64,000 nucleotides of DNA from Tethya wilhelma (GCA_964030475.1 CAXIPT010000004.1:538379-602378); one strand, 5' to 3'; numbered from the stretch's first letter, positions 35,601-47,676 are shown. Notes: generated from the sequence alone by a model not told the origin. Numbers and translations are program-made.

Positions 35601-36202
35601 CTGGCTAGCGAGACTACACTCACACAACAGTCGTCTGATTCTCGGCCTGGGCCCTGTCATCATTCTTATCCGACTATATGGTACATTTGACAGCCTAAAG
35701 CCTACGTCCGGCCCAACACAACAAAATTCACACTGACCTGTACATTGATAACAGTAGAAGAAACCCCCTTCTGTTGTCCCTGGCTGCCACTATTTTGTCC
35801 CTGGGCAGTAGCAGTAGAGCTAAAATAAGTGACAATAGCCGTTCCGCCATCTTGACTCTGAGAAGCTTGGCTCCCTGTTGGAGACTGTGGTTCTGACTTA
35901 TCTTGATCAGTTCTTCTTGAACTTGAAGATCGCAACTTATATCGTCCTGTTAAGTTACTTGTTGAGCTTGATAAACCGATTTGACCAGTTTTACTAGCTA
36001 TAGATGAATGGGCAGTAGTAGACGACCTACCAGAGGGCGGTTTCTTGGGTTGTTGTTCGGCTGTCCGCGATTCTTCTGGCTTTGAGCCGCTACTCGATGA
36101 TTTAGTGTCTTTGTCTGAAGCAGGAGGCCATCTTTCTTTTACGCTAGACTGACGAGGTGTCCCAGTTCTCTTTTCTCTCCATCTGTCGCTGGCATCAGAC
36201 AT
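32650..36202 (-). CDS. Coiled-coil / TKL-like kinase (type-A kinase), no canonical UBAN
   Basis: Certain exons, all phase 0: 35129-34563, 34433-34062, 33988-33881, 33789-33682, 33603-32650, giving 702 residues from ATG 35129. A further 5' exon 36202-35738 (MSDASDRWREKR, Ser/Gln-rich, open and ending at a donor) can join at acceptor 35135 in frame and would give 859 residues. Exons 2-4 are coiled coil; the exon reading AMVKYEETERQRQQLEK only vaguely recalls a UBAN. The exon ending EELQKRDRST directly precedes the kinase and has paralogues at 36594 and 49221. The kinase has GSGCYGTVYAV, CIAKRV, HRDLTAGN, DLG and PPE, so it is probably active. It is followed 220 nt later by pseudo-GTPase 4. The start is the uncertain part. 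Confidence 0.78.
34539..34562. repeat. CA microsatellite at a donor site
   Basis: (CA)n on the plus strand, so the donor of exon 35129-34563 begins a GTGTGTGT run. Confidence 0.85.
35564..35615. mobile_element. Small perfect-hairpin element with flanking direct repeats
   Basis: Two perfectly inverted 21-nt arms (35564-35584 and 35595-35615, AGTCTCGCTAGCCAGACTCTC) flank a 10-nt loop. TACACTCAC occurs on both sides (about 35552-35560 and 35615-35623), like a target-site duplication. One diverged arm is also at about 54392-54412. Confidence 0.6.
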
Positions 36203-36467
36203 CTTTTTTGTGAAGGCTTGAGTTTTGTCATAGACTTCGTACCGGGATTGGAAACTTCTCACGGGGTACGCACAACCGTGTTGGAATTTTAATGAGATGC
36301 AAAGTAAAGTAGCTGTAAGAGCAGCTGTCCCGTGTTTTTTTTGTTGTGAAAACAGACAAAAGTGCCTGTTTAATTTGTTTTACATTCTTCTGAGAATCTT
36401 CTTCATTCTTCCAAGCTCTGATCCAATTAAGTTTGTATCACGATCGACCCGGCCTCTGCTTAGGTAA

Positions 36468-36481
36468 GGTAATGGTCGCCA
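36468..36481 (-). promoter_or_regulatory. Copy of the GGTAATGGTCG motif, 5' of the coiled-coil kinase gene
   Basis: GGTAATGGTCGCCA followed by AAACAAAAAC, as before pseudo-GTPases 3 and 4. It lies 266 nt upstream of ATG 36202, so it could be that gene's promoter or a relic of a lost GTPase gene. Confidence 0.4.
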
Positions 36482-36593
36482 AAACAAAAACATCATTAAT
36501 CTGAACAGAATTAGAATTAATTTGATGTTATCACTTTAATTATACTCATAACACTTGAATGTCGGCATGCTGAGATGTATAGCTTAGACTTAC

Positions 36594-39500
36594 AGTGGTT
36601 TGTTTTCTCTTCCTCAGTTCTTCACGTTGCAACTGAAATTGAGTTTCATACTCTTGTACTGTGGCAGTACTTCTCTGTAAATCTTCTCTCAATCTGGCAG
36701 CCTGTCAAGATTTCATAAAAAGATAACATAAAGGCATATTGTATATTGTATACGTAAACCCAGGCACACTGTACCACATGGTTATGTTCAGTCAAGTCGC
36801 CTTTCAGTCTCTCTACTTCTTCTTGTAGTTCTTTATTTTGATTTTCTAATCGCTAAGAACATCAAAGATTATATATTTTATCAACCACCAAATGCATGCA
36901 TTCAAACATGCAGTTTATATATAATGTTCAGAGTCCTAGGATATCTGTTCTGTACTTCTATACTTCTATACCTGATATCTGTCTGCCCATCTTGCCAACT
37001 CTTTGGTCTTTTTCTGAGTAGAACCAATTAATTGTAATATCTTCATTAATTGTAACATGCTTGAAATTTTAACCCATACATACCTGAAGTTCCTCACTAG
37101 CATCATTGTAGAGTTTTTCAGCTTTTGCAAGTTTTTGAGCTTCTGGGCTCTCTTGAGGAGAAACTTGAGGAACTGTTTCTTCCTTTTTCTTTTTCTTAAG
37201 TTTCTCTTTAAAAGTAGCCAATGTTACTTTCTGGTTTTCCAGCTCCTTCTTAACTCTATCAAGCTCCTTCCTTTCACTATCAGCTTCTTGTTGAGCTATG
37301 TCTAGCAGCCGACTGTATTCTGCTTTCTCTTCAGTATAGAGTCTTTTATGTTGAGTAAGCTCCTCCTCTAAGTTGGCTAATTTGCTGTGAGCTGCTTCTC
37401 TATCTTTTCTCTCCTCAGCAAATTCAGTTTGAAAGACTATGACCTATAATTACAAGTAGTAAAAATTTCAAAAAAATAAGTAGTGTAGGAATGGGCAGTG
37501 CGGTAAAAAGTATTGGAACAAGGCATGTCTCAATTTCGGCACATGACTACTTCATTTTTATTCTTGTCAGTTGATCCTTCCTTAGGATCCTGCTAAGTGT
37601 CGTAAATGCAACGATCTGTACAATAGTGCGGTAGCTTATTATTGTATTGGTTCAAATTCCTACTAATCAGTAGGCTAAGCAGTGGAGCAAACTATAACAG
37701 ACAGGTAACTTAAACTGGACTGTTAGCCAAGAGTTGGGTATAAAAAATGAAGTAGTCATGTGCCGAAATTGAGACATGCCTTGTTCCAATACTTTTTACC
37801 GCACTGCCCATTCCTACACTACTTATTTTTTTGAAATTTTTACTACTTGTTCATTCACTTTTTTCAACACTACAGTGTGGAAAATATTAGAGACTGGTTA
37901 GTCTTTACAAAAAGCTTGAGTAGCAGCACTATATACTAGTGGAGGAGGCTAATGCGCATGCGCATAATAATGCCACGTGGATAATGACCTTTGAACTCTA
38001 CAAGAAGATGGCTACATTGAAGTACATGAATTTATACTCTCAGTTTCAAAGCTTTCTAGTTTTTGTTTAGGCTTATTTGTGATGAAAACGAGTATCAAGG
38101 AATGTAGTACCTATGAAAAGAACTTACTTTGTGCTGTCAAAGTTGGCTCAACACATTCTGGTTCTCTGGAAATGCTTTTCAAGTAAGTCAGTTAGGAAGT
38201 ACGTACGTACGTACGTACGTAAGTAAGTTAGATGAACAAAAATGGCACTATGGTGGCTTCCCCCTAGCGCTCTCTACGAGTGCTGAGGAAACTTTTTGCG
38301 AGTTTCAAGACTTGTAAGCAGTTGGTAATCTGTTAGTGAGAGCCTCTGAGCAACTCTGAGGGCTTAATTTTGTTTGACTAGATTTTTATGGTGACCAACA
38401 TTTTGTATTGTGTCTATGGGACAGCTGGCCCATTCCTACTATACGTACTACCGTACGTATGATATTGATTGTGAAAAGTTACATTTACACAAAAATCACT
38501 TTTGAATCATAATTAGTATAAGCTATACTCACAAATTAAATCATCATGCAGAGGTCAAGAGTGTGTAATATACTTTTAGGAGCAAGTACATGTACCACAA
38601 CGGTTCATGCAACGGCCACTAAGCCCAGATAAATTATGCTACTTTTTCTGCCTATTTTTCTTTTCTCTTGTTCCTGAAGGAACACCTATTTTGCTTTCCC
38701 AAACTCTACCTATTTTGCTTCAATTATGCTTAGCCTAAATACAATTTTATGAACGATGAGCCGTTTCTTGATGAAAAGGAAATTGATTAAACGACAATAG
38801 TACGCCAAATAGAAAAACTATGCTCAGCTCATGGCATTGGTTTATAGTACAAATTAAGACATAATAATCATTTGTTTTGGCCTCTTGCTGGTAAAAGCAA
38901 AACACAAAAACTACAAAACCCAAACAAAAAGAACAGCTAGTCTAGCTACCATAGTGTGTACTGAAGCATTTATAGGCAGTTCAACTTTAATTGTCCTCCA
39001 GCCTACTAGTAGTCAAATTGCTTAAATAAACATAATGCCACTCAGTACAGATGCTAGAATAATGACCTTTTTTAATTATCTGTATGAGATGCTAGATTAT
39101 GTCTATTTTTCCAGAAAAATGCTCATTGCTTTCAGCTACCTATTTTGCTCAAAAAAATTCCAGCAAAATTTATCTGGGCCTAACGGCCACATACGTACCT
39201 GGGCCCGAGTAGTTTCTAGTTGGTCTTTCAGTGAAGCATTTTCATTTTCAAGTCTGTATTTTTCTATCCTGAGATCATTAGCTTGTTTGGTGGACTTTGA
39301 AAGTTTATGAATTTGTTCTTTAAGAGTTCCATTTTCAGTCATTGCACGAAATGTCTCTTCTCTGATTAGTGCGAGTTCTTTTTCAGTGACCTCCTTGTAT
39401 TTTGTAACTGTTTCCAACTCTGAACGAACACTACTTAGCTCACTTTGTAAGTTATCTTGCTGTTCCTACACAATGTATGTACAGCAATGGACAGTGTACA

Positions 39501-40608
39501 CTAATGTGGCATAACAAATCAAAGCAATTGCACTATCACCTTCATTTCTTGAATCAATCCTTTGTACAACTGTATCTCCTCTTCCTGCATCTGTGAGCAA
39601 AGTAGAATCGAATGGACTGGTGTCATACCACATGCAGTTAGTGTAAACAAGGAGAAAGGGAGAAGGGTGGATACCATGTATAGTGGGAAAATTTTATAAT
39701 ACTATCTGGAAGTAGAGGATATAGTTTCGTGACCATACATGTAACATTAAATTTTAACTATAGCTATACATGTCATGATGATGCGTACTGTGCATAACAA
39801 CCATTAAGTTTGTGCCTAGAGCAAATTTTGTGGGGAAAATCCTTGTGAATGATATATATGCCAAAACACGAAATTACATGTAGATATTGGAGAATCAATA
39901 ATAATTAAGGGGGAAATCTTGAGATCTATAGATGACGGATTCGAATCTTTGATCAAAAAGTTTTCGATTTGATGAATCATTTTCACGTTCCTGGCAGTTA
40001 TTACATCCGTTTATAGTAAAATGTGATTTGATGTGAGCCTAGCTCTTCAAATTCACTTCCCACTTAGAATTCAGGTTGTGTACTTGACCTCGTATATAGG
40101 ACAAGTATTTCTAGGTTTTCTCTTCTGTATATTTACTCTCAGACTGACAGCAATGAAACTATATTATTATTATTACTATCTCATCAAACACGCCACAAAG
40201 AGGTACAACAAGGGAGAGGGGGGCAAACAAACATCGAAAATAAAAATTATAATGAAGAGAGGTTCTTCTTAGCTTTTAATCTAGATAATATAGGAGTCAT
40301 GATTAAGTTTACTAAGCATAGATGTATATATATAGATACGATTAATGCTGTTCATTAGAGCATAGATGATATTATCTATGATTAGAGACATGATTATATT
40401 ATTATATTAACTCCTAAGACAGCAATCACAGTCTTACTTTTTCTGTGGGTCCACTTATGGCTGAAGTGATCATAAACTTCTGCTGACCAGGCCTTGTACT
40501 GATCATAAACCCTAGCTGTTTACACGTAGCACGGATTTCAATCTTGAAAGCGGATACTTGACGTAAAATATCCCAGGCTATGCCACTGGGCACTGCCACA
40601 TCCTGCAT
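36594..40608 (-). CDS. UBAN coiled-coil gene without its own terminal exon
   Basis: Phase-0 exons: 40608-40438, 39590-39540, 39465-39199, 37443-37084, 37013-36972, 36852-36775, 36701-36594, 359 residues. The first exon (MQDVAVPSGIAWDILRQ) has no relative in the window. The others are the coiled-coil cassettes of the cluster. Exon 37443-37084 has the UBAN-like core EFAEERKDRE with Glu for the first Asp, then a Lys-rich stretch. KTKELARWADRYQ and NQNKELQEEVERL follow. The last exon ends in EELRKRKQTT at a good donor; in related genes this exon splices directly to a kinase. No kinase or stop exon lies before the next gene. Either the 3' end was lost or transcripts splice to the kinase exon at 33603. 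A foldback element fills part of the intron before the UBAN exon. Confidence 0.72.
37452..38460. mobile_element. Foldback mobile element, copy 2 (intronic)
   Basis: Arms at 37452-37559 and 37742-37850, right part with GCGCATGCGC (37954-37963), CACGTG (37974-37979), AAGATGGC and a short TACG run, end ATACGTACTACCGTACGTAT near 38460. Its left end is only 9 nt from the UBAN exon at 37443. The remainder of the intron to 39198 and the stretch 39591-40437 show no gene. Confidence 0.82.
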
Positions 40609-40908
40609 TGTGGTTGAACAGGAAGCCAGTCAATCTACATTCTTGTACTAAATACAGAGCTGAGAGCTTGCCAAGTAAACCAGGCCTTCCCTACTTATAA
40701 GCTCGCGGGGAAGCCCAGTACCAGGCCATGGTAGTGAAACACCATTGCTATAAAATTGTATATTAAAAAAATGGTGCTGTTTACTAAATTAATAAATGTT
40801 ATAGGAATTCGAACGTAATTTATATTATGCAAACATTGCAAAGATGATGATTCATGACGCACAGACTACAGATCAAAACGGTGCAAAACTTTTTTTTCCA
40901 CAATGTGG

Positions 40909-43900
40909 TTAGTTTGTCAAGATATAAAAGTGTTCAAACACGTCCAAAGTCTCTTGGATGGTGCTCTCATGGTCTCTCCTCATCCTCTCAACACTCTCCA
41001 CCACTCTGGCTGTCACTGGTCGTCGCTGCTTCTCAAGAAGACACTGGTACGCCAGATCGTGAAATGGATGTCGTGGGGTCTTTAGGAGATCGATCCATTT
41101 TTGTCGTTTATAGATCTCTCCCTCCCCCTTGTGGTGAATTTGATCAGGAACATGTTTGCCAGAAATTTTGGGAAAATTCTGAGTGGATATGTAGAGCAAT
41201 AAAACTCCAAATGAAAAGATGTCAATTTTTTCATCGTAATTTGGATTCTCTTCAAGTGCTTCTGGAGGCATGTAGCCAGAGGCACCAGGTGCTGTAGTGA
41301 GTTTCTGAGACCACGTATGATGATCTTGAAGCTTTGAAACACCTAGGTCAGCAATCTTGGCTTGCAAGTCGGCTGTGAGGAGAATGTTTCCAGAGTTAAG
41401 ATCACGATGGACAATAGACTGGCTGTGGAGATAGCTGAGGCCAGAGGCAATGTCAGAGGCAAAGGAAACTTGGAAAGAGAGAGGAAGTTTGAGACCATCA
41501 CTGCGAACACTTTCTTTGTGATATGCTGCAAGTAGCTTGTCTAAATCAATTGGCAAACGTTCCAGAATGAGACAAAGGTCGTTCTGATCACTTCCGTAAT
41601 GGACTCCTATGAACTGGACAACATTTGAGTGTCTAGTTGTACTGAGGATGGTGCACTCACGTTGAAAGTTTGACAGAATGGTTGATCTTCCATCTTCACT
41701 GACACTTTCATACTCTCCTCTTCCAATTAGGGCACTGTGGATTCTTTTGGCGATACAATTGATGTTGACGTTTTCAATGGTGCAGGAATAAACAGCTCCA
41801 TAGCAACCACGACCAATATTGGGACCAAGATGGATGGGTTCTTGAATCACGAATGGCTGCATGTCACCTTGTAAACTTTGACCCTGAATACAATTGAAGA
41901 CAGTGCAATTAAAGCATGCAGATTAACACATGACAAAATCAGAAGATGAATGATAATTTGCCTAAATTTTGTACCTTTTTAGGAGTTTCTCTTGTATAGC
42001 AGTAGTGCAATACAGTCTGGTTTAGCCACTGGAAATATGTGCATGCACAATAATAATAATTATTACAAGTAGTAAAAATTTCAAAAAATAAGCAATGTAG
42101 GAATGGGCAGTGCGGTAAAAAGTATTGGAACAAGGATGGTCTCAATTTCGGCACATGACTACTTCATTTTCATTTTTGATCCCTCATTGATAATTGTCGT
42201 AAATGGTTCACAGAATGATCTGTATACTTGAATAGCTAATCAGTATGGATCACATACTAATGGTTCAAATTTCTACCAATCTTATCACTTAGCTAATAAG
42301 TGGAACAAACTATGGCAGGCAGGATTAAATTACTGGCCAAGACTTGGGCACAAAAATGAAGTAGTCATGTGCCGAAATTGAGACCATCCTTGTTCCAATA
42401 CTTTTTACCGCACTGCCCATTCCTACACTGCTTATTTTTTGAAATTTTTACTACTTGTTCATTCACTTTTTTCAACACTACAGTGAGGAGACTATCAGAG
42501 ACTGGTTAGTCCCTACAAAAAGTTATCTGAGTAGAAGCTATATACATTGGCTGCTAGGGTAGCTAATGCGCATGCGCATAATAATGCCACGTGGATAATC
42601 AATGACCTTTGAACTCTACAAGAAGATGGCTACATTCAAGTACATGAATTTATACTCTCAGTTTCAAAGCTTTCTAGTTTTTGTTTAGGCTTATTTGTGA
42701 TTAAAACGAGTATCAAGGAATGTAGTACCTATGAAAAGAACTTACTTTGTGCTGTCAGAGTTGGCTCAGCGCATTCTGGTTCTCTGGAAATGCTTTTCAA
42801 GTAAGTCAGTTAGGAAGTAAGTACGTACGTACGTAAGTTAGCAGAACAAAAATGGCATTATTGTGGCTTCCCACCAGCTCTCTCTACGAGTGCAGAGAAA
42901 AGTTTCTGTGAGTTTTAGGCCTTGCATGCAGTTGATAATCTGTCAGTGAGAGCCTCTGAGCAAGTTTGAAGACTCAATTTTGTTTGGTTAAATTTTTATG
43001 ATCATAAACATTTTGTATTGTGCCTATGGGACATTCGGCCCATTCCTACTATACGTACTACCGTACGTATGATTATGTGCAATAATCATGACATGTAATT
43101 TCAAGATCATACACATAATTAAAGTGTATACTCAGAATGTTATATTCATACATAGACATACTATATCCATACATCAACAACTATACCATAGATCGGGAAA
43201 TTTTCGGTGTTAAAAATTATTCGCCACGTGTGCGAGTGATGAAAATTAAACGCACGAAAATTGAAAACATATGGTGATCCTTACCGAATTGGTCAAAGTG
43301 GCGAAAATTTATAGAAGCGAAAATTTCCCGATTTACGATATAATATTATGTATCGTAAGTGAATCATACGATTAATATGTGCATGTGTGTGCACGTATGA
43401 TTCAGGTGAGATTGAGATCAATTCTTACTTTGACTTGATCTTGAAGATGTTTAATAGCAGCTTTTGATTGCTTGAACAGCTTTTGACACTTCTGTAGTGT
43501 CTAAATTATGTCAATAGAGACAAAAAAATACAAACCACAAAAATGTATAGAGTAAACCATGACAATTTTTATTGTGGCACGGTTGCAACCCATGATTTAG
43601 GTAGTATTCATGACAATAAGCCTACTCATAACATGCCCATAAGAGAAGGACTGAATTCTTGAGGCTACACATACTAGTAGGTCATGTTATCACAACTACA
43701 TGTATCATGTAGCCAATGAGCTTATACACAATGCAGGACATACTTTATCCAAAAGATCCTGAAGATGTGATTTCTCTTTCAGTTCAGTGTCAAGGGAGAC
43801 CTTCATCTTCTCAATTTCTGCAGTAGCACTTTGTTTCTCATCCTCAAGGTCACTAAGGACAGCTTGCTTTTCAACTAGAAGTTGTTCAATTTCAACCTCC

Positions 43901-46900
43901 AATTCCTAATATCACGTCAGTTAATTGAGATGTTCAAAGACACATCAATTATATTTGAATGAAAGTTCAAACAGTCACAGTCTTCACAAACAAGCCAACC
44001 CCATGCATGCAGTGCCTGCTCAGGCATATAATGTTATGTATAGTGTGTAGGCTGAGTCTTGAGAATGCATGATCATCAGTAAAGACCTCACCTTTTCCTT
44101 TTTGTCTCTTGCTTCAATGTCTGTCTGTAAGAAGAAAATCTGCTTTTTCGATTGTCTGATTTCTTCGTCTTGTTGAGCCACTCTCCTCTGTAAGCTCTTG
44201 ATTTGATCTTGAGACATCTCTAAATCTTCAATCAGCTGTAAGTAATGAAGTTAGTAATTCTATGACAATTCAGAATACGTGTACTGTAACAAAGGTTATA
44301 TATAAAAGCTACACATCCATGGTATTGCTAGCATGATAAGGATATATTATACTATATTATAGGCTTGTATGCATGGGCTTTCAATATACCTGTGAGATGA
44401 TAGTTTTCTTTTCATTTTCAAGAACAACCATTTGTTGCTGTTTTTCTTTCATTTGTTCTTCTAGCTCCTGCACCAGTGTAATAAAACAATTATTATATGT
44501 GCGATATGTACATGCATGTACATTGTCAGTGTATGTATAGCTACCACATATCATTATATGTACATGCATGGCATACGAATAAAGTTTGTTTAGCAGAAGA
44601 GCCAGTCCTCTCTGGGTGGCCAGCTAGTAGGTATGGGGATGTAACAGGAGGGTCATCAGGAGTGGTGGCAATATTCTGACGTTGTGTGTCCTAATGTTTA
44701 CAGCAAAATGTCAATTAAACATCAAACAATTGCCATCTATGACTACTAGGTGTAACTGTATGGGGGACTTGGTATATATACCTGGAGTTTCAAATTTGCT
44801 TTCAATGCCTCTACTATTAACTTCAGTTCTTTGTTTTGATTGTCCAATTGCTGCATGAAGATCATGAGATTAAACTGATCATGTGTAATAACCCTCTTAC
44901 TTACCTGGTATCTGTCAGCCCACCTTGCTAACTCTTTGGTCTTTTGCTGGAAATACAATCAAATATTGTCATACATATAGCTGTAACATTGCCACATGCA
45001 CAGCTATATATACATACCTGAAGTTCAAAACGGGCATCATCATATTCAACTCTGGCGAGATTTTGAGCATCAACTCTCTCTTTGGGAAGTGGTACTTCTG
45101 GAGGTGTTGCACCTGAGTCTTTCTTCTTTTGCTTCTTCTTTGATTTGCTAGCATCTTCTTCCAACTTAGTCACTTTCTTTTGTAGCTTATCTATCTCACA
45201 GTTCTACACAACCAAAATTGTACTGGCGTTCATTAAACCATTTGTGTGCATAAAACGACATTACCTTTTCTTTAAGTTTCTTCATCAGATCTTTTACCTG
45301 TGTCTCCTTCACTGGGAGGTCATCATGGGAGGACATCAGTTGAGTCACATGTTGCTCTGTTTCTTGCAACTGGGTTTTCAGCCTTGCTACTTCCTCACGC
45401 CAAAAACTTTCAGTTTCTTCCTTAGCTTTCTTTTTCCGTAGCTTCTCATTCAATGCTTCAACACTAGCCAGTGTTGCTTTGTAGTTTTCCAGCTCCTTGT
45501 AAGTTTGCTCAAGTTCCTTTCTCAAGTCTTCAACCTCTTGTTGAGCTATGGCCAGCTGTCGATGGTATTCTGCCTTCTCTTCAGTATGGCATCCTCTCTC
45601 TCGAGTCAATTCTTTCTCCAGGTCAACTAGCCTGCTGTGAGCTGCTTCTCTATCTCTTCTCTCATCAGCAAAATCCTTTTTAAAAGCTGATACCTATGAT
45701 ACACATAATATAGCTAATGTAGCTGCCAGAGGACAAACATCATTGATGGATGATGTGTATTATTAAGAAACAACACACACATATATGTATACACCCACTG
45801 CTGGGCAAAATGCACATGCACCTATACAGTCATGATTACACATACCTGAACTTGAAATGTTTCTAGTTGAGTTTTCAGCATTGTATTTTCATTTTCAAGT
45901 TTATAGTTTTCTCTCTTAAGATCATTAGCTGCTTCAATGGGCTCGGACATTTTCTGTAATTGAGCTCGGAGCTCTTCATTCTCTACTGTAGCAAGAAATG
46001 CTTCCTCTTTGCTCAATGCAAGCTCCTTGTTAATGGCTTCCTTGTATTTTGCAACCTTTTCCAATTCAGAATGAACTTTACTCAATTTCTTCTGTAAATC
46101 TTGATGCCTTTCCTACAGTGAAGAGTTAGTATAAATTACCTATAATGACAGAGACACTTATTTATGTGCCCACCTCTAAGTTTTCAATCATGCCTTCATA
46201 AGACTTTATTGTGTCTTCTTGCATCTGAAAGATGGGCACAGCACATTCGCGACAATTAACACACTCAGTGTACTTGGCTCATAATGCATGAATAACTATG
46301 CATACCTCAACTCCTAATGCCTCTTCTTTCAGTTGGAAAACTGTTCGACTCTGATTTTTGGAATGTTCTTTAAGTACGGTAAGCTGACTCTCAAGTTGAT
46401 GAACTCGCTTCTTTAAATGATCAGTTTCACTTTCAGAATGGCAATCACCCTCACTCTCTCGACTCTGATCTTTGGAGTACTCTTTAAATTTGGCGAACTG
46501 GCCCTCAAGTTCATGAACTTGCTGCTTCAAACGATCAGTTTCACTTTCAGAATGATGGTCACCCTCACTATCTTTCTTATCAGGATGAGCCTTTCTTTCT
46601 TCCAATTCATTTCCCACTTGTCGTACCTGATCTAGTATTTCTTGATTTGCTCTGCTTATTTTATCTTCTATTTCTTGTTTCTCAGCAGACTGTGATTGAG
46701 TCACATGATCCACATTTTCACTGCCTTCAGGTAAAATCTAAAAACCATAATATTATAAACATTATTTTATAGGTAAAGCTACCAATAACTTCCAAAACAT
46801 TTTGACTTACCTTAGCAGTGGGTCCACATTCTGAGTGATCAACATTCACCCAGTCTTGGTGAAGATCATCATCATCATCATGATGTTTGAAAGGCCCTAA

Positions 46901-47218
46901 ATCCGTACTGTCTCCAGGAATTATGAAGTCCAACGACTGTTGAAGTCTATGATAATTCCCATCTTCAGTTGGTTGACTAACTATCACAGCTGCTAGAGGT
47001 TGTTGTTCAGGTCTTGCTTGAGCAGGTTTCTTCCTTGATTGATTTGGAGAGGGTGATTTCGGTGGACCAAAAAAACCTCCAAACAGCCGAAAGTTGTCTC
47101 CTCGTGAACGAGTCTCTTTCTCTGAGTCTAACTTTGTAAGTCTATCAGGACCACTCTCTTTGTCTTTGTCTTCAGTTTGGCCGTTGGTGGGTCCTTTAAT
47201 TCGATGAAAGTAAGCCAT
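40909..47218 (-). CDS. Large UBAN coiled-coil / TKL-like kinase fusion (type-B kinase)
   Basis: Fifteen phase-0 exons: 47218-46811, 46737-46306, 46224-46174, 46112-45846, 45693-45265, 45203-45018, 44946-44905, 44850-44782, 44690-44577, 44467-44390, 44235-44092, 43905-43744, 43500-43429, 42028-41975, 41883-40909, total 1160 residues. The start MAYFHRI, the FRLFGGFFGPPKSP block and the coiled-coil exons match the NEMO-like genes at 59443 and 54146. The UBAN core DFADERRDRE is at residues 393-402. Exon 9 (IATTPDDPP) is a shortened relic of the Pro-rich exon of the NEMO-like genes. New coiled-coil exons follow and, where those genes have a zinc finger, a kinase: GRGCYGAVYS, CIAKRI, HRDLNSGN, DLG, PPE. 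All catalytic residues are present. It is a plausible scaffold-kinase reading ubiquitin chains; activity and partners are inference. Confidence 0.85.
42065..43070. mobile_element. Foldback mobile element, copy 3 (intronic)
   Basis: Arms at 42065-42170 and 42352-42458, then the same right part as copy 2 with GCGCATGCGC (42568-42577) and CACGTG (42588-42593), ending ATACGTACTACCGTACGTAT near 43070. It lies in the intron between exons 43500-43429 and 42028-41975 of the large fusion gene. Confidence 0.82.
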
Positions 47219-47434
47219 AATAATATTTATTATAAATTAATTTTATTGAGTCATTATTTGCCACACCCACATTATTTATCTGCGAATTCCTTTCTGGAGG
47301 TTTTCACTGTAACTTCCCATAGATAAACTTTACAGTGAGCAATATATATAGAACTATTAATTATTACACATGTACAAAAAATAATATGCATGCACTCATG
47401 ACTATTTTGTACTACATGCAACCTAAGCATTGCA

Positions 47435-47676
47435 TTAAACCGAAGATCCAGTACAAGATCTAGAAGCAACATGACATTGATAGTTCTGTATTTCTCCGAT
47501 CCTAAACCCTCGACGACACATCTGACAGATAAGATTAGGATCCATTGGTGCGTCATCTTCCATTGATTCCAGACCACTTCTCTTGGCCAGTTCAGTCATC
47601 TCCTCAGTACTATTCAGGCTTGACCAATGTATTGTCTTAAAATGGCCTTTAACTGGTCATTATGTCCTTGTAACAC
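47435..47676 (-). pseudogene. Remnant terminal zinc-finger exon of a NEMO-like gene
   Basis: An acceptor at 47677 leads into VLQGHNDQLKAILRQ as in the terminal exons at 55425 and 60253, but a stop follows soon after (YIGQA then TGA). The middle of the exon is deleted. The 3' part resumes with NSTEEMTELAKRSGLESM, DPNLICQMCRRGF and ends SCTGSSV at 47435. The finger reads C-x2-C ... H-x5-C, with two extra residues compared with H-x3-C in the intact copies. It stands about 220 nt before the start of the large fusion gene, the same distance as between the tandem NEMO-like genes at 59681 and 59443, so it is the tail of a lost upstream gene. From 47677 to 48165 no gene is seen. Confidence 0.75.

Noticed and set aside
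38195..38225. TACG tandem run as a CRISPR-like or telomeric repeat
   Set aside because: It is a short simple repeat inside the foldback element, variable between copies.
39940..39975. GATTCGAATC as a possible tRNA T-loop
   Set aside because: No acceptor stem, D-arm or anticodon stem could be formed around it; no tRNA or rRNA was recognised anywhere in the window.
40854..41342. Plus-strand frame of 147 residues
   Set aside because: It is the complementary shadow of the well-supported type-B kinase exon on the minus strand.
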